From: ZC4RG20 sp963702105
GTDB taxonomy: Bacteria > Pseudomonadota > Gammaproteobacteria > Steroidobacterales > Rariloculaceae
Direction of reading: 5' to 3'
Length of the DNA stretch: 64,000 nucleotides
NCBI GenBank assembly: GCA_963702105.1
Contig: OY969712.1
Span: 2,728,001 to 2,792,000 of the forward strand
The position numbers and the translations under genes are program-made. Positions 42,416-51,075 of this stretch are shown here, one piece after another. The notes beneath the pieces were generated by a model. That model did no database searches and had not been told where the DNA came from. It saw nothing but the letters and a program-made list of their open reading frames with translations. Positions within the stretch are counted from its first letter, which is position 1; each line of letters starts with the position of its first letter.

Positions 42416-42835
42416 GTGAGCTCGATTACGGCACGAATCGGACGGCTGCTCCTGAGGCGGGCCGAAAGGCACGACCGCCGCAGTCGGTTTCGTGCCGTGA
42501 AAGTCATGCCGTGCCGGGAGGCCTGTGCCGCGGCGGCGAGTCTCGCCGGGCACCGCTTCCTCTGCGCCGAGGCACCGCTGCTGCCGCTTCGGGACTGCGA
42601 CCGGCCGGACGGATGCCGATGCGCGTACCGTCACCTGGCGGATCGGCGGGAAGGCAAGCGCCGCCACGAAAGCTCCTTCCTCTCCGAGAGACGCCCGGGC
42701 GGCGAGGAACGGCGCAGGCGCAGCGGCCGGCGGGCCGACGACGACGCACACGATTCGTTCGAAGACACCTATTACGGCTACATGACGAAGAAGAGACTGC
42801 GTAGCCGCTCTAAACGGCCCGGCGTCAAAGCTTGA
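42416..42835 (+). CDS. Conserved hypothetical protein with a Cys cluster
   Basis: About 139 residues. The core reads AVKVMPCREACAAAASLAGH, RFLCAEAPLLPLRDCDRPDG and CRCAYRHLADRRE, a pattern (C-x-C-x-YRHxxDRR) that I have seen in small proteobacterial proteins of unknown role, where the Cys/His residues may bind metal. The C-terminus is Arg-rich with a short DDDAHDSFEDTYYGYM segment. A GTG at 42416 with GGAGG close by and a GTG at 42344 are both possible. The last 11 bases overlap the convergent FMN oxidase gene. Confidence 0.6.
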   Translation: MSSITARIGRLLLRRAERHDRRSRFRAVKVMPCREACAAAASLAGHRFLCAEAPLLPLRDCDRPDGCRCAYRHLADRREGKRRHESSFLSERRPGGEERRRRSGRRADDDAHDSFEDTYYGYMTKKRLRSRSKRPGVKA

Positions 42836-44045
42836 GCGACGCGCGCGTGATGCTCGCCAGGTCGCGGGTACCCATCTGGGTCATGACGATCTCGAGCTCG
42901 CGCTGAAGGATCTCGACAACGCGCGCAACCCCCGGCTCCCCGAACGCACCGAGCCCCCAGAGATAGGGGCGCCCGATGCACACGGCGTCCGCGCCGAGCG
43001 CGAGCGCCTTGAAGATGTCTGTGCCGCGCCGGAAGCCGCTGTCGACGAGCACGGGAACGCGCCCGCGGGCCACGGTCAGCACGTCCTGCAGCGACTCGAC
43101 GCTCGCCATGCCCGTTACGTCGGCGCGCCCGCCGTGATTCGAGACCCAGATGCCGTCCACACCGTGATCGAGACAGCGCGCCGCATCGTCCGCCGTCACG
43201 ATGCCCTTGACGAGAAGCTTCATCGACGTCGCACCGCGCAGCTTGTCGAGATAATCCCAGGTCAGTCCCGCCGCGCCGAAGCGCACGCCCTTCATGTCCA
43301 CGCCGTCGAACATGTGCTTGCCCTTGAGCGAGAGGCCAGGCCCCGGCTCGTGGCAGGCGAGACACGCGGGATTGCTGCCGCGGTGCAGGCGCGCGCTGGC
43401 CACCATATTTCGGGCGGCGATGTCCACCGTGAGCGCGAGCGCCGTGCAGCCCGCGCGTTCCGCGCGCTCGATCATGTGTCCCGTGACATCCCAGCTCGAG
43501 GTCGGATAGAGCTGGAACCAGATCGGTGCGCCGCGCGCCTTGGCGACGTCTTCGACCGAGTAGTTCGTGACCGTCGAGAGCACCTGCAGCACGTTCCGCG
43601 TCTTCGCGGCCCGCGCGACGGCCACCTCCCCTTCCGGATGGAAGGTGGCCTCGGCGCCGCACGGTGCGAGGACGATCGGAGAGTCGTAGCGGTGGCCGAA
43701 GAGCTCGACGGACATATCGAGGTGTGTGGTGTCCACGAGCCGATGCGGCTTGAGCCGGATGTGCTCCAAGCCCTCGCGGTTGATCTCGAGCATCGAGGAG
43801 TCGTCAGAGCCGTAGGCCATATACGTGTAGTGGCCGATCGGCATGGTCTTCTTGACGACGGCCTCGAAGTCGAACACGTCTACGGCGTCGGCCGGATTGT
43901 CGACGAGCGGAGCGGCCTGCGCACCGGCGCGGCCGGGCTCGAAGCCGAGCACGCTTCCCAGGCCGAACGCATAGGCCAACGGGCTGCCGGCCAGAAAGCG
44001 CAGCAGAGCGCGGCGTGCTTCGAGCTGCGGCTGTCGCGGCGGCAT
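42825..44045 (-). CDS. Tat-exported FMN-dependent alpha-hydroxy-acid oxidase with a CXXCH motif
   Basis: The 406-residue protein begins with a Tat-like RRALLRFLAGSPL signal. The FMN barrel has VLAPCGAEATFHPEGE, WFQLYP, TVDIAARN, LLVKGIV, catalytic His in WVSNHGGRAD and the phosphate-binding LVDSGFRRGTDIFKALALGA, VCIGRPYLWGLGAFG. Relatives oxidise lactate, glycolate or mandelate. In the loop after the TVD strand stands NPACLACHEPGPG, a CXXCH heme-c attachment motif that usual family members lack. The gene is last in an operon with two CXXCH-bearing partners: start 2 bases from the stop of the DUF1552 gene. Confidence 0.88.
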   Translation of the reverse strand: MPPRQPQLEARRALLRFLAGSPLAYAFGLGSVLGFEPGRAGAQAAPLVDNPADAVDVFDFEAVVKKTMPIGHYTYMAYGSDDSSMLEINREGLEHIRLKPHRLVDTTHLDMSVELFGHRYDSPIVLAPCGAEATFHPEGEVAVARAAKTRNVLQVLSTVTNYSVEDVAKARGAPIWFQLYPTSSWDVTGHMIERAERAGCTALALTVDIAARNMVASARLHRGSNPACLACHEPGPGLSLKGKHMFDGVDMKGVRFGAAGLTWDYLDKLRGATSMKLLVKGIVTADDAARCLDHGVDGIWVSNHGGRADVTGMASVESLQDVLTVARGRVPVLVDSGFRRGTDIFKALALGADAVCIGRPYLWGLGAFGEPGVARVVEILQRELEIVMTQMGTRDLASITRASLKL

Positions 44046-44047
44046 CG

Positions 44048-45370
44048 CTAGATCGAGAGCGGCGCGGTACTGTCGCCGAACGAGTCGCGCTCGATGCCGA
44101 ATTTGTGCAGCAACGCGAGGAGCAGATTCGACATCGTTGTGTTCTCGGCATTGCGCAAATGCCTTCCGGTCTCGAGCGCGCCGCCGGCCCGGCCCGCGAG
44201 CACGACGGGCAGCGGGCCGTGGTTGTGCTGGTTGCCGTCGCTCATGCCGCTGCCGTAGAGCACCATTGAATGGTCGAGCAGCGTGCCGTCGCCGTCGGGC
44301 GAGGCGGCGAGCTTGCCGAGAAGATAGGCGAACAGGCCGACGTGATAGCGGTTGAGCTTCGCGAACTGGATCTTGTTGGCTTCGACGTTCGAATGATGCG
44401 AGAGGACGTGGAACGAGCCGAGTACTCCGCTCTTCGGATAAACGTCGTTGCTGAGCTCGCACGCCATGAGAAACGTCGTGACGCGGGTGATGTCCGCCTG
44501 CCACGCGAGCACCTGCAGGTCCATCATGAGCTTGATGTGCTCTTCGATGTCGGCCGGTATGCCGGCCGGCCGCGCCGGAATGTCGAGGTGTTCGGTCGAG
44601 CGCGCGCCCGTCTTCTGAATGCGCCGCTCGATCTCGCGCACGTCGCTGAGAAACCCGTCGAGGCGCTGCCGGTCGGATCCGGGCAGCGTCCGTTCCAGCG
44701 AATCGATCTGATCGGTCACGGCGTCGAGCAGGCTCACGGCCTGCCGGCGGCGCGCGCTGCGCTCGGCGGCCGTACCGCCGTCCCCGAACAGGTGCTCGAA
44801 CACGACCTGGGGGTTGTTTTCCATGGGCAGCGGCGAGGTCGGCGTCTGCCAAGCGATCGTATTGCGGTAGGCGCAGCTCAGGTCCCCGCAGCTCAGGCTC
44901 GGCTCGTCGATCATGAGCTCGAGCGAAGGCAGCGGCGTCTCCTGGCCGACGGCCGCGGCGATGAGTTGGTCGGCCGTGACGCCGAGATAGGCCTTCGGCC
45001 CCGGGGTCGCCTTCGCTCCGCTCAGAAACACGGCGGACGAGCGGTTGTGGTGCGCGGTAGCGCCGCCCGGGCCGTACGCCTCCGGATGACTCAAGTCGCT
45101 GACGACGTTGATGAGGGCCTTGTGCGGAGCCAGCGGCGCAAGGATCTCCGAGAGCTCGAAATCCTTACCCGCCTTCTCCGGTGTCCAGCGCGGGAGGATA
45201 GAACCGTGCGGGAAATAGATGAATCCCGCCCGTACGGGACGGGCGGGGCCGTCTTTGGCCGAGGCCCTGCCGGCCGGGATCATGGAATCGAGCAGCGGCA
45301 GCGAGAGGGCGACGCCCGCGCCCTTGAGCACGGCGCGACGGGACAGGCGCTTCCGGGTGATGATCCGCAT
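44048..45370 (-). CDS. Tat-exported DUF1552 protein (operon A)
   Basis: The 440-residue protein starts with a textbook Tat signal (RLSRRAVLKGAGVALSLPLL). The DUF1552 body has FIYFPHGSILPRWTPEKAGK, LAPHKALINVVSDLSHPEAY, TADQLIAAAVGQETPLPSLE and, near the C-terminus, LLDHSMVLYGSGMSDGNQHN and HGPLPVVLAGRAGG, which recalls the alkaline-phosphatase/sulfatase-like DUF1501 group. Its function is unknown. The ATG overlaps the stop of the upstream DUF1592 gene by one base (TAATG), meaning coupled translation. DUF1552 and DUF1592 proteins occur as pairs in several phyla. Confidence 0.9.
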   Translation of the reverse strand: MRIITRKRLSRRAVLKGAGVALSLPLLDSMIPAGRASAKDGPARPVRAGFIYFPHGSILPRWTPEKAGKDFELSEILAPLAPHKALINVVSDLSHPEAYGPGGATAHHNRSSAVFLSGAKATPGPKAYLGVTADQLIAAAVGQETPLPSLELMIDEPSLSCGDLSCAYRNTIAWQTPTSPLPMENNPQVVFEHLFGDGGTAAERSARRRQAVSLLDAVTDQIDSLERTLPGSDRQRLDGFLSDVREIERRIQKTGARSTEHLDIPARPAGIPADIEEHIKLMMDLQVLAWQADITRVTTFLMACELSNDVYPKSGVLGSFHVLSHHSNVEANKIQFAKLNRYHVGLFAYLLGKLAASPDGDGTLLDHSMVLYGSGMSDGNQHNHGPLPVVLAGRAGGALETGRHLRNAENTTMSNLLLALLHKFGIERDSFGDSTAPLSI

Positions 45371-47649
45371 TACTTGCTCCCTCCCTTGACCTTGGTTCGG
45401 AACAAATCGCTCTCGGCGACGCCGAGGATCAGCGCCGAGAAGCGATAGTCGTCGGCCCGCGCCTGCCTGACGATCGCGCGAACGGCCGGCATGTCGTAAT
45501 ACTCGAGCCTGCGGCCGATCGCGTAGGTCAGCAGCTTCTCGACGACGGTCGTGACGAAGGCGTCGGAGCGGCTCAGCAACGCGGCGCGCAGGCTCGCGGG
45601 GCCGTCCACGACCGTGCCGTCCGTGAGCGTGGCGTGGGCGTCGATGGGCTGGCCGCCCTCCTTCTCCCGCCACGCACCGATGAGGTCGAAATTCTCGAGC
45701 GCGAAACCGACGGGCTCGATGATCGCGTGACACGAGGCGCAGACCGGATTCTTGTGATGCGCCGCGAGCCGCTCGCGGACGGTAGCGGTCGCGGCCGGCC
45801 CGTCGCTGCCCGCGAGCGTCGTGTTCACGTTGGGCGGCGGGTTCGGCGGGGGTGCGCCGAGCAGATTCTCGAGCACCCAGCGGCCGCGAATGACCGGCGA
45901 CGTGCGGGTCGCGACCGAGGTCAGCGTCAGGATGCTCGCCTGGCCCAGCAGGCCGCGCCGCGGGCTGTCGGCCGCCAGCGAGATCTTGCGGAAATAGCTG
46001 CCGTGCACGCCGGCGATGCCGTAGTGCTCGGCGAGCCGGTTGTTCACGAACGTGAAGTCGGCGTCGAGCAGGCGCAGGACGCTCTTGTCCTCGCGCATCA
46101 CGTCCGTGAGGAAGAGCTTCGTCTCCTGCAGCATGGCGCGGCGCAGGTTCTCGTCGAAGGCGTCGGAGGACGGCGTGTCGCTCGCGAGCTGCGGCAGCAG
46201 CAGCCATTGCGCGGCGAAATTGTCGACGAGCGCGGCGGCCTTCGGGTCGGCGAGCATGCGGCGAACCTGCGCGGCGAGCGCGGCAGGCTCGTGCAGCGTG
46301 CCCGCGGCGGCGGCGCTGAGCAGCGCGTCGTCCGGAATGCTGCTCCAAAGGAAGAACGAGAGCCGCGAGGCGAGCGCATAGTCGTCCACGTCGTATATGG
46401 CGCCGGGCGCGACGCCGGCGGGGTCGCGCTCGATGCGATAAAGGAAACGCGGGTCCACGAGGACGCGGGCCAAGGCGTGCTCGACGCCGGCCTCGAAGTC
46501 TGCGTCCTCGCGCGCGGCGTCGTAGAAAGTCATGAGCCCTGCGAGCGCCTTGCTCGACACGGGCCGACGAAAGGCGTGCGTCGCGAGCTTGGCGACGATC
46601 TTCTCGGCGCACGGGCGCTCTTCCTGCGGGGTTTCCGGCTTGCAGATCAGGATCTGCCGCCGGCTCGGCGTATCCCCGACGCCGGTCGCGTCGAACGGCC
46701 CGTCGATTTCGATGTGCTGGATGCTGCCCTGCGTGTCGTAGTGGCCGTAGACGTCGTCGACGCCGGCCGGACGCCAGGCGTCCACGAGCGCGGCGGTCAG
46801 CACGTGGGGACCCGCGGCGATCTTGATGCGAAACTGCGCCCGGTTTTCGGTCTCTATGGGCTTGCCGTCGAGCGTCACGTCGAGGCGGGCGCCTCGGGGC
46901 AACCCGAAGCCTGCGCGGACGTGGACTTCGTAGTCGGCATCGAGCGGGAAGTCGTGCTCGATGCGCAGGCCGCCGCGCGTGCCGAGCGGCAGGCCCTCGA
47001 TGTGACGATCCTGCGCGAGCGTCGGCGGCGCCGAATAGGTCACCTGACTGCGCGGCGTCGAAGGGTCGCCGAGCGCCCGGCGGCTGATCTTCATGGCGGC
47101 CGAGACGTAGCCTTGGATCAGCGACGGCGAGGTGCCGAGGGCGGCAGCGATGTCGTCGAAGCCTTCGCTCGAGTCGTCGAGCGGCAGCAGCGTCGTCGCG
47201 TCGACGTCGAGATGCAGCAGATCGCGAATCGCGTTTGCGTACTCCGTGCGGTTAAGCCGGCGCAGCGCCGTTCGCTCCCGCAGCTCCGGGTGGCCCCGCT
47301 CCGCGACGTCGAGGCGCGCCTCGAGCGCGCTCGTAAACTCGTCCAGCGTCTTGCGCGGCGGCCGAGGGCGGCCTTTCGGCGGCATCATCCCGGCCTGCAG
47401 CTTGCGAACCACGTGCTCGAAGGTTTCGGCGTCCCGGCCGACGTGGGCGAAGTCCTTGTCGTCGAGACTCATGCCCCCGGCCTCGTCGATCTCGTTGTGG
47501 CAGTCCATGCAGTACTTGTGGACGAGGCCCTGCGCCGCCGCCGGGTCCGTATAGGGATTGCGCTGCGCGTGCAACCAGAGACCCGCCGCGCCCGCGGCAC
47601 CGGCGACGCAGACGACGATCGAGGCGGTGACGGTACTGGCGCGCGGCAT
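45370..47649 (-). CDS. DUF1587/1592/1588/1585 multi-domain cytochrome-like protein (operon A)
   Basis: The 759-residue protein has an N-terminal membrane/signal segment (SIVVCVAGAAGAAGLWLHAQ), then a cytochrome-c-like motif HKYCMDCHNEIDEAGG near residue 47. The planctomycete-type series follows: DUF1587 (LRRLNRTEYANAIRDLLHLD), a carbohydrate-binding-like region (GLPLGTRGGLRIEHDFPLDA), DUF1595/1592 (HAFRRPVSSKAL, YALASRLSFFLWSSIPDDAL), DUF1588 (RGLLGQASILTLTSVATRTS) and DUF1585 with a second heme motif NPVCASCHAII. Probably a periplasmic diheme electron carrier or oxidase; biochemical role unknown. Confidence 0.9.
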   Translation of the reverse strand: MPRASTVTASIVVCVAGAAGAAGLWLHAQRNPYTDPAAAQGLVHKYCMDCHNEIDEAGGMSLDDKDFAHVGRDAETFEHVVRKLQAGMMPPKGRPRPPRKTLDEFTSALEARLDVAERGHPELRERTALRRLNRTEYANAIRDLLHLDVDATTLLPLDDSSEGFDDIAAALGTSPSLIQGYVSAAMKISRRALGDPSTPRSQVTYSAPPTLAQDRHIEGLPLGTRGGLRIEHDFPLDADYEVHVRAGFGLPRGARLDVTLDGKPIETENRAQFRIKIAAGPHVLTAALVDAWRPAGVDDVYGHYDTQGSIQHIEIDGPFDATGVGDTPSRRQILICKPETPQEERPCAEKIVAKLATHAFRRPVSSKALAGLMTFYDAAREDADFEAGVEHALARVLVDPRFLYRIERDPAGVAPGAIYDVDDYALASRLSFFLWSSIPDDALLSAAAAGTLHEPAALAAQVRRMLADPKAAALVDNFAAQWLLLPQLASDTPSSDAFDENLRRAMLQETKLFLTDVMREDKSVLRLLDADFTFVNNRLAEHYGIAGVHGSYFRKISLAADSPRRGLLGQASILTLTSVATRTSPVIRGRWVLENLLGAPPPNPPPNVNTTLAGSDGPAATATVRERLAAHHKNPVCASCHAIIEPVGFALENFDLIGAWREKEGGQPIDAHATLTDGTVVDGPASLRAALLSRSDAFVTTVVEKLLTYAIGRRLEYYDMPAVRAIVRQARADDYRFSALILGVAESDLFRTKVKGGSK

Positions 47650-47656
47650 CGGATCC

Positions 47657-49276
47657 TCAGTGCTTCATTAGCCGTTCGATCAACGCGATCGTGCTCGGCT
47701 TCGGTTCGGCGGGATGGGTCGCGAGGAAGACGCCATGGGCCCAGTCGAGCGGCGTGCGCCCTTCCTTGTCCTTGACGTCGAGCCGCGCGCCGTGGCTGAC
47801 GAGGTACTCGAGGATGGCGTCGGAGCCGCGGTTCGCGGCGCCGTGGACCGCCGTGAGCCCCATCGAGTTCACGGCGTTGACGTCGTTGCCGAGCGAAAGG
47901 CAGAGCTTGACGGCCTCGAGCAGCGCGTCCGGACCTTCGGTGTAGGACTGCGAGACGACCCAGTCGATGCCCGCGGCGGCCATGAGCGGCGTCGTGCCGC
48001 CGAACGTCGCGATGCTCGGATCGGCGCCGTGCGCGAGCAGCAAGCGCATGACCTCGAGGTCGCCGGCGGCCGCGGCCGTCAGAAACGGAGTCTGCCCCGT
48101 CATGTCCACCCACTCGAGGGACCATGTGATCGGCAGCAGATATTCGCGCGGCGGCGGCTTCTCCTTCGTGCGCGGGTTCGGCTTGGCCCCATGGTCGAGC
48201 AGCATGCGGATGACCTCGAGCACGGGGCCGCGGTCGATCGTGCTCTGCAGCGTCTTGTTGTCGAGATACAGGTTGCGGACCTCGACGGCCGACCACAGGG
48301 CGCTGCGCCCATACCAGTCCTGCGCGTCAACGTCGGCGCCGCGCTCGATGAGGAGCTTGGCAACGTCCATGCGATCGTTCGTGACGGCCATGATGAGCGG
48401 CGTGATGTCGTTGGCTTCCCGGCCGTCGATGTCGGCGCCGGCATCGAGAAGGACCTTGGCCGTCTCCGCACGCCCATCCCGCGCAGCATAGAGCAGCGGC
48501 GTCATGGCGCCGTGCCGGAAGGGCCGCATGCCCCGATCGGCGGGCCAGCCGCCCCGGATGATGCCGACGCCGAAGCTGAAGCCCTTGCGCGAGTTCGGCG
48601 CGATGAAGGCCGGCTCGTTGCCGAGGCGCGTCCGGACGTCCACCTTCGCCCCGGCCGCAATCAGCGCACGCGCGACATCGGGCAGACCTTCGCGGGCAGC
48701 AAACATCAACGCGCTCTGCTCGTAATGCGGATCGCGGCCGTTCACGTCGGCGCCGGCTTCGAGCAGCGCCGCGACGGCGGGAAGACTGCGGCTCTGCACC
48801 GCCGCCATGAGCATCGTCTCGCCGTAGGCGCCGGCCGCGTTCGGATCGGCGCCGGCCCCGACGAGCAACCGGATCATCGGCGCGTCGCCGTTCGCTGCGG
48901 CGAGATGCAGCGGCCTGACGCCGTAGCGCGTCGCGAGGTTCGGATCGGCACCCGCCTTGATCAATTGCCGCGCCAAATCGAGCTCGTTGCGGCGCACGAC
49001 CCAGTGCAGCGCAGGCGTGCCGTCGGACCCCGGCGCATTGACGTCGCCCGAGCCGGTAAGCAGCGCGCGAGTCGTCTTCCAATCCCCGGCACGAGCGGCG
49101 TCGGCCAGGGACGCGGCGCCGGGTTGCGCCGCGACGGCCGCGAGATCCGTTATGACCAGCGCGCGCGGCGGCTGCGAGGCGGCGGACTGAGCCAACAGCC
49201 CACCGGCCAAAGTCGCGACGATCGCCCCGCGTACGAGCCGCTTGGTCATACCGCCGGCAAATTCCGCTGCCTGCAT
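47657..49276 (-). CDS. Exported ankyrin-repeat protein (operon A, first gene)
   Basis: The 539-residue product has a signal peptide (MTKRLVRGAIVATLAGGLLA, then QSAASQ) and about eleven ankyrin repeats, such as LARQLIKAGADPNLATRYGV, MIRLLVGAGADPNAAGAYGE, TAKVLLDAGADIDGREANDI and MRLLLAHGADPSIATFGGTT. It is the first gene of the operon, 7 bases before the DUF1592 gene. Periplasmic ankyrin proteins are thought to act as protein scaffolds or, as with AnkB near catalase, as helpers of redox enzymes. GGGGAGGAG abuts the ATG at 49276; the ATG at 49249 gives a more compact signal peptide. Confidence 0.85.
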   Translation of the reverse strand: MQAAEFAGGMTKRLVRGAIVATLAGGLLAQSAASQPPRALVITDLAAVAAQPGAASLADAARAGDWKTTRALLTGSGDVNAPGSDGTPALHWVVRRNELDLARQLIKAGADPNLATRYGVRPLHLAAANGDAPMIRLLVGAGADPNAAGAYGETMLMAAVQSRSLPAVAALLEAGADVNGRDPHYEQSALMFAAREGLPDVARALIAAGAKVDVRTRLGNEPAFIAPNSRKGFSFGVGIIRGGWPADRGMRPFRHGAMTPLLYAARDGRAETAKVLLDAGADIDGREANDITPLIMAVTNDRMDVAKLLIERGADVDAQDWYGRSALWSAVEVRNLYLDNKTLQSTIDRGPVLEVIRMLLDHGAKPNPRTKEKPPPREYLLPITWSLEWVDMTGQTPFLTAAAAGDLEVMRLLLAHGADPSIATFGGTTPLMAAAGIDWVVSQSYTEGPDALLEAVKLCLSLGNDVNAVNSMGLTAVHGAANRGSDAILEYLVSHGARLDVKDKEGRTPLDWAHGVFLATHPAEPKPSTIALIERLMKH

Positions 49277-49438
49277 CTCCTCCCCAAAACGGTTGGCCTC
49301 GCCGCCCGCCTCACGCTCGTCGAGATTTCTTTTCTTTGCGGCGCGCGTGTTCAACGGCTAATCTCTCCGATGTTACTCGCGAATTCAAGTTCTCGCTGCC
49401 GCCGGGGTTTTCGCCGCAGCGGGAAATAGGGGGAAACA

Positions 49439-50476
49439 ATGAAGCCGGTCGATGCATCCGGGGGCCTCGTCCCACGTCTTTCGCGGCGCGCGTTTGCCGC
49501 CTCCGCTGCGGCCCTCGCCGTCATGCCGCGGGCATTCGCCCAATCGGCGCCCATCCGGTTACGTAAGCTGCACAACTTCGAGATCCGGGTCTCGGACCTG
49601 GACAAGGCGGTGCGGTTTTATCAGGGTCTCTTCGGCATGCCCGTGCAGACTCGCAGCGCCGACCGGGTCTGTTTAGCCATAGGCGGCGGCCCGCAGTTCA
49701 TGGCCATACGCCGCATACAGGGCGACGAGACGCCGGCGATTACCTACATCGGCTATTCGGTCGAGGATTTCGACGTGAATCGCGTGCGTGCGGGCCTGCG
49801 CGCTGTCGGGTTCGCCGCGATCGACGCGCCGCCCGTCACGCTTCCTGGCATCGAGCATCCCATGAGCACGTGGCTCAGGACGGGCGGCGGCAGCCCCGAG
49901 CTCTTCTTCGCCGACGCCCGCGGGCTCATCGTGCAGCTCTGCGATCCGGGCTACTGCGGGGATTCCGGCTCGGCTTCCGGCGGCTGCACTGCGAGGGAGC
50001 CCGCCCCCCCAGGCCTCATCGAGCTCAACGACCTCAATCACTTCACGGTCTTCGTCAACGACGGCGCGGCCGCGAATCGCTTTTATCAGGAGACCTTCAA
50101 GCTTTCGGTCCAGACGCACCAGGGCCCGCGCGCGCCCGTCGTCGGCATCGGCGACGGCCATCAATTCGTCATGTACGCCGGGCCCCCGCGCGACAAGCCG
50201 AGCCCGGCCGTCATCAACCACGGCTGCTTCAACATGCGCGGCTTCGATGTGGACCGGGTGCTCGCCGCGCTCACGAAATACGGCCTCACGGCCCGCGGCG
50301 ATCGCCGCACGGGCCCGCTCATGCATTATGTAAGCCTGCGCATGCCGGACCGCGGCGGCGCCGAGGGCGGCACGCCGGAGCTGTATTTCACGGACCCGGA
50401 CGGCATCCTGCTGCAGCTGCAGGACGTGAGCTATTGCGGCGGCGGCGGCTACCTCGGCAATGAGTGCTCCGCATAA
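49439..50476 (+). CDS. Exported VOC-family protein with two glyoxalase-like domains
   Basis: The 345-residue protein has a Tat-like signal (RLSRRAFAASAAALAVMPRA). Two vicinal-oxygen-chelate domains follow: the first from LHNFEIRVSDLDKAVRFYQG to SPELFFADARGLIVQLCDPG, the second from LNHFTVFVNDGAAANRFYQE to TPELYFTDPDGILLQLQDVS. Potential metal ligands are His (LHNF, LNHF) and Glu (PELFF, PELYF). VOC enzymes include glyoxalases, dioxygenases and resistance proteins. Cys pairs (GYCGDSG, SYCGGGG) suggest disulfides. GGGGGAA precedes the ATG. It lies between the two DUF1552 operons, divergent from operon A. Confidence 0.85.
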   Translation: MKPVDASGGLVPRLSRRAFAASAAALAVMPRAFAQSAPIRLRKLHNFEIRVSDLDKAVRFYQGLFGMPVQTRSADRVCLAIGGGPQFMAIRRIQGDETPAITYIGYSVEDFDVNRVRAGLRAVGFAAIDAPPVTLPGIEHPMSTWLRTGGGSPELFFADARGLIVQLCDPGYCGDSGSASGGCTAREPAPPGLIELNDLNHFTVFVNDGAAANRFYQETFKLSVQTHQGPRAPVVGIGDGHQFVMYAGPPRDKPSPAVINHGCFNMRGFDVDRVLAALTKYGLTARGDRRTGPLMHYVSLRMPDRGGAEGGTPELYFTDPDGILLQLQDVSYCGGGGYLGNECSA

Positions 50477-50517
50477 GGCGCCAGTCGGCATGCCTCGGCT
50501 CGGATAGGTTAGTAGCG

Positions 50518-50637
50518 GGCTTCTGGGTCGGCGCAAGGGTGGTGTCGGGACCGCCGTAAACCCGTCCCTGGGGGCTGCGTAAGCGCCACCCATGGCGCTT
50601 ACGCTCCCGACACCGCCCTTGCGCCGACCCAGAAGCC
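50518..50637. repeat. Large palindromic element 1 (outer 33-bp arms, inner 12-bp hairpin)
   Basis: Left arm 50518-50550 and right arm 50605-50637 are inverted copies matching at 32 of 33 positions (GGCTTCTGGGTCGGCGCAAG... ). The loop holds GCCGTAAACCCGTCCCTGGG and then a perfect 12-bp hairpin, GCGTAAGCGCCA (50577-50588) and TGGCGCTTACGC (50593-50604) with loop CCCA. The same core layout recurs inverted in element 2, so this is a family of mobile-looking or regulatory palindromes, REP/MITE-like, non-coding. Confidence 0.8.
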
Positions 50638-50866
50638 AGACACCGACCCAGCCCAAGCCGACGAAGACGGCAAGGATTGGCGTCTTCGCATCCGCGGTGT
50701 AAGCGCGCGGACCAGCCTCTGCACGGCGAAACGACTGCTGTCCTCGCGTCAGCGATCTCGGACTCGCCTCTCCACGCGAAACGTACGAACTGCCGCAACT
50801 GTTCGCGAATCGCGAGCAGCCCGAGGGCTGGCGTCCGTGCGCCAACGATCTCGTCGCGCCGTGGCA

Positions 50867-51050
50867 GCATGCTTCATGAACCGCCGCCGACGTCCGAGAG
50901 GAGGCTCGTGCAGACGGGCGCTTTCGGGACCGTGCGCGCCAGGGATGGCGCGCCCGGAGCCTCCAGGGAGGGATTTACGGCGTTCCCGAAAGCGCCCGTC
51001 TGCACGAGCCTCCGGCCACCCGCAAAGCTCGACCCGTTCATGAAGCATGC
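50867..51050. repeat. Large palindromic element 2 (nested arms of 15 and 30 bp)
   Basis: Outer arms GCATGCTTCATGAAC (50867-50881) and its complement (51036-51050) and inner arms of 30 bp (50900-50929 and 50984-51013) are perfect. The central hairpin is GCGCGCCA-GGGA-TGGCGCGC (50934-50953), and on the minus strand the loop reads GCCGTAAATCCCTCCCTGGA, matching element 1. Adjacent at 51050-51072 is a short tandem repeat CGGACTACCGG. Both elements sit between the convergent VOC and ankyrin genes. Confidence 0.8.
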
Positions 51051-51075
51051 GGACTACCGGCGGACTACCGGCAGA

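Noticed and set aside
50867..51050. Element 2 as a CRISPR array or integron attachment site
   Set aside because: There is no regularly spaced direct repeat, no cas or integrase gene and no attC core pair; the structure is a single nested palindrome.
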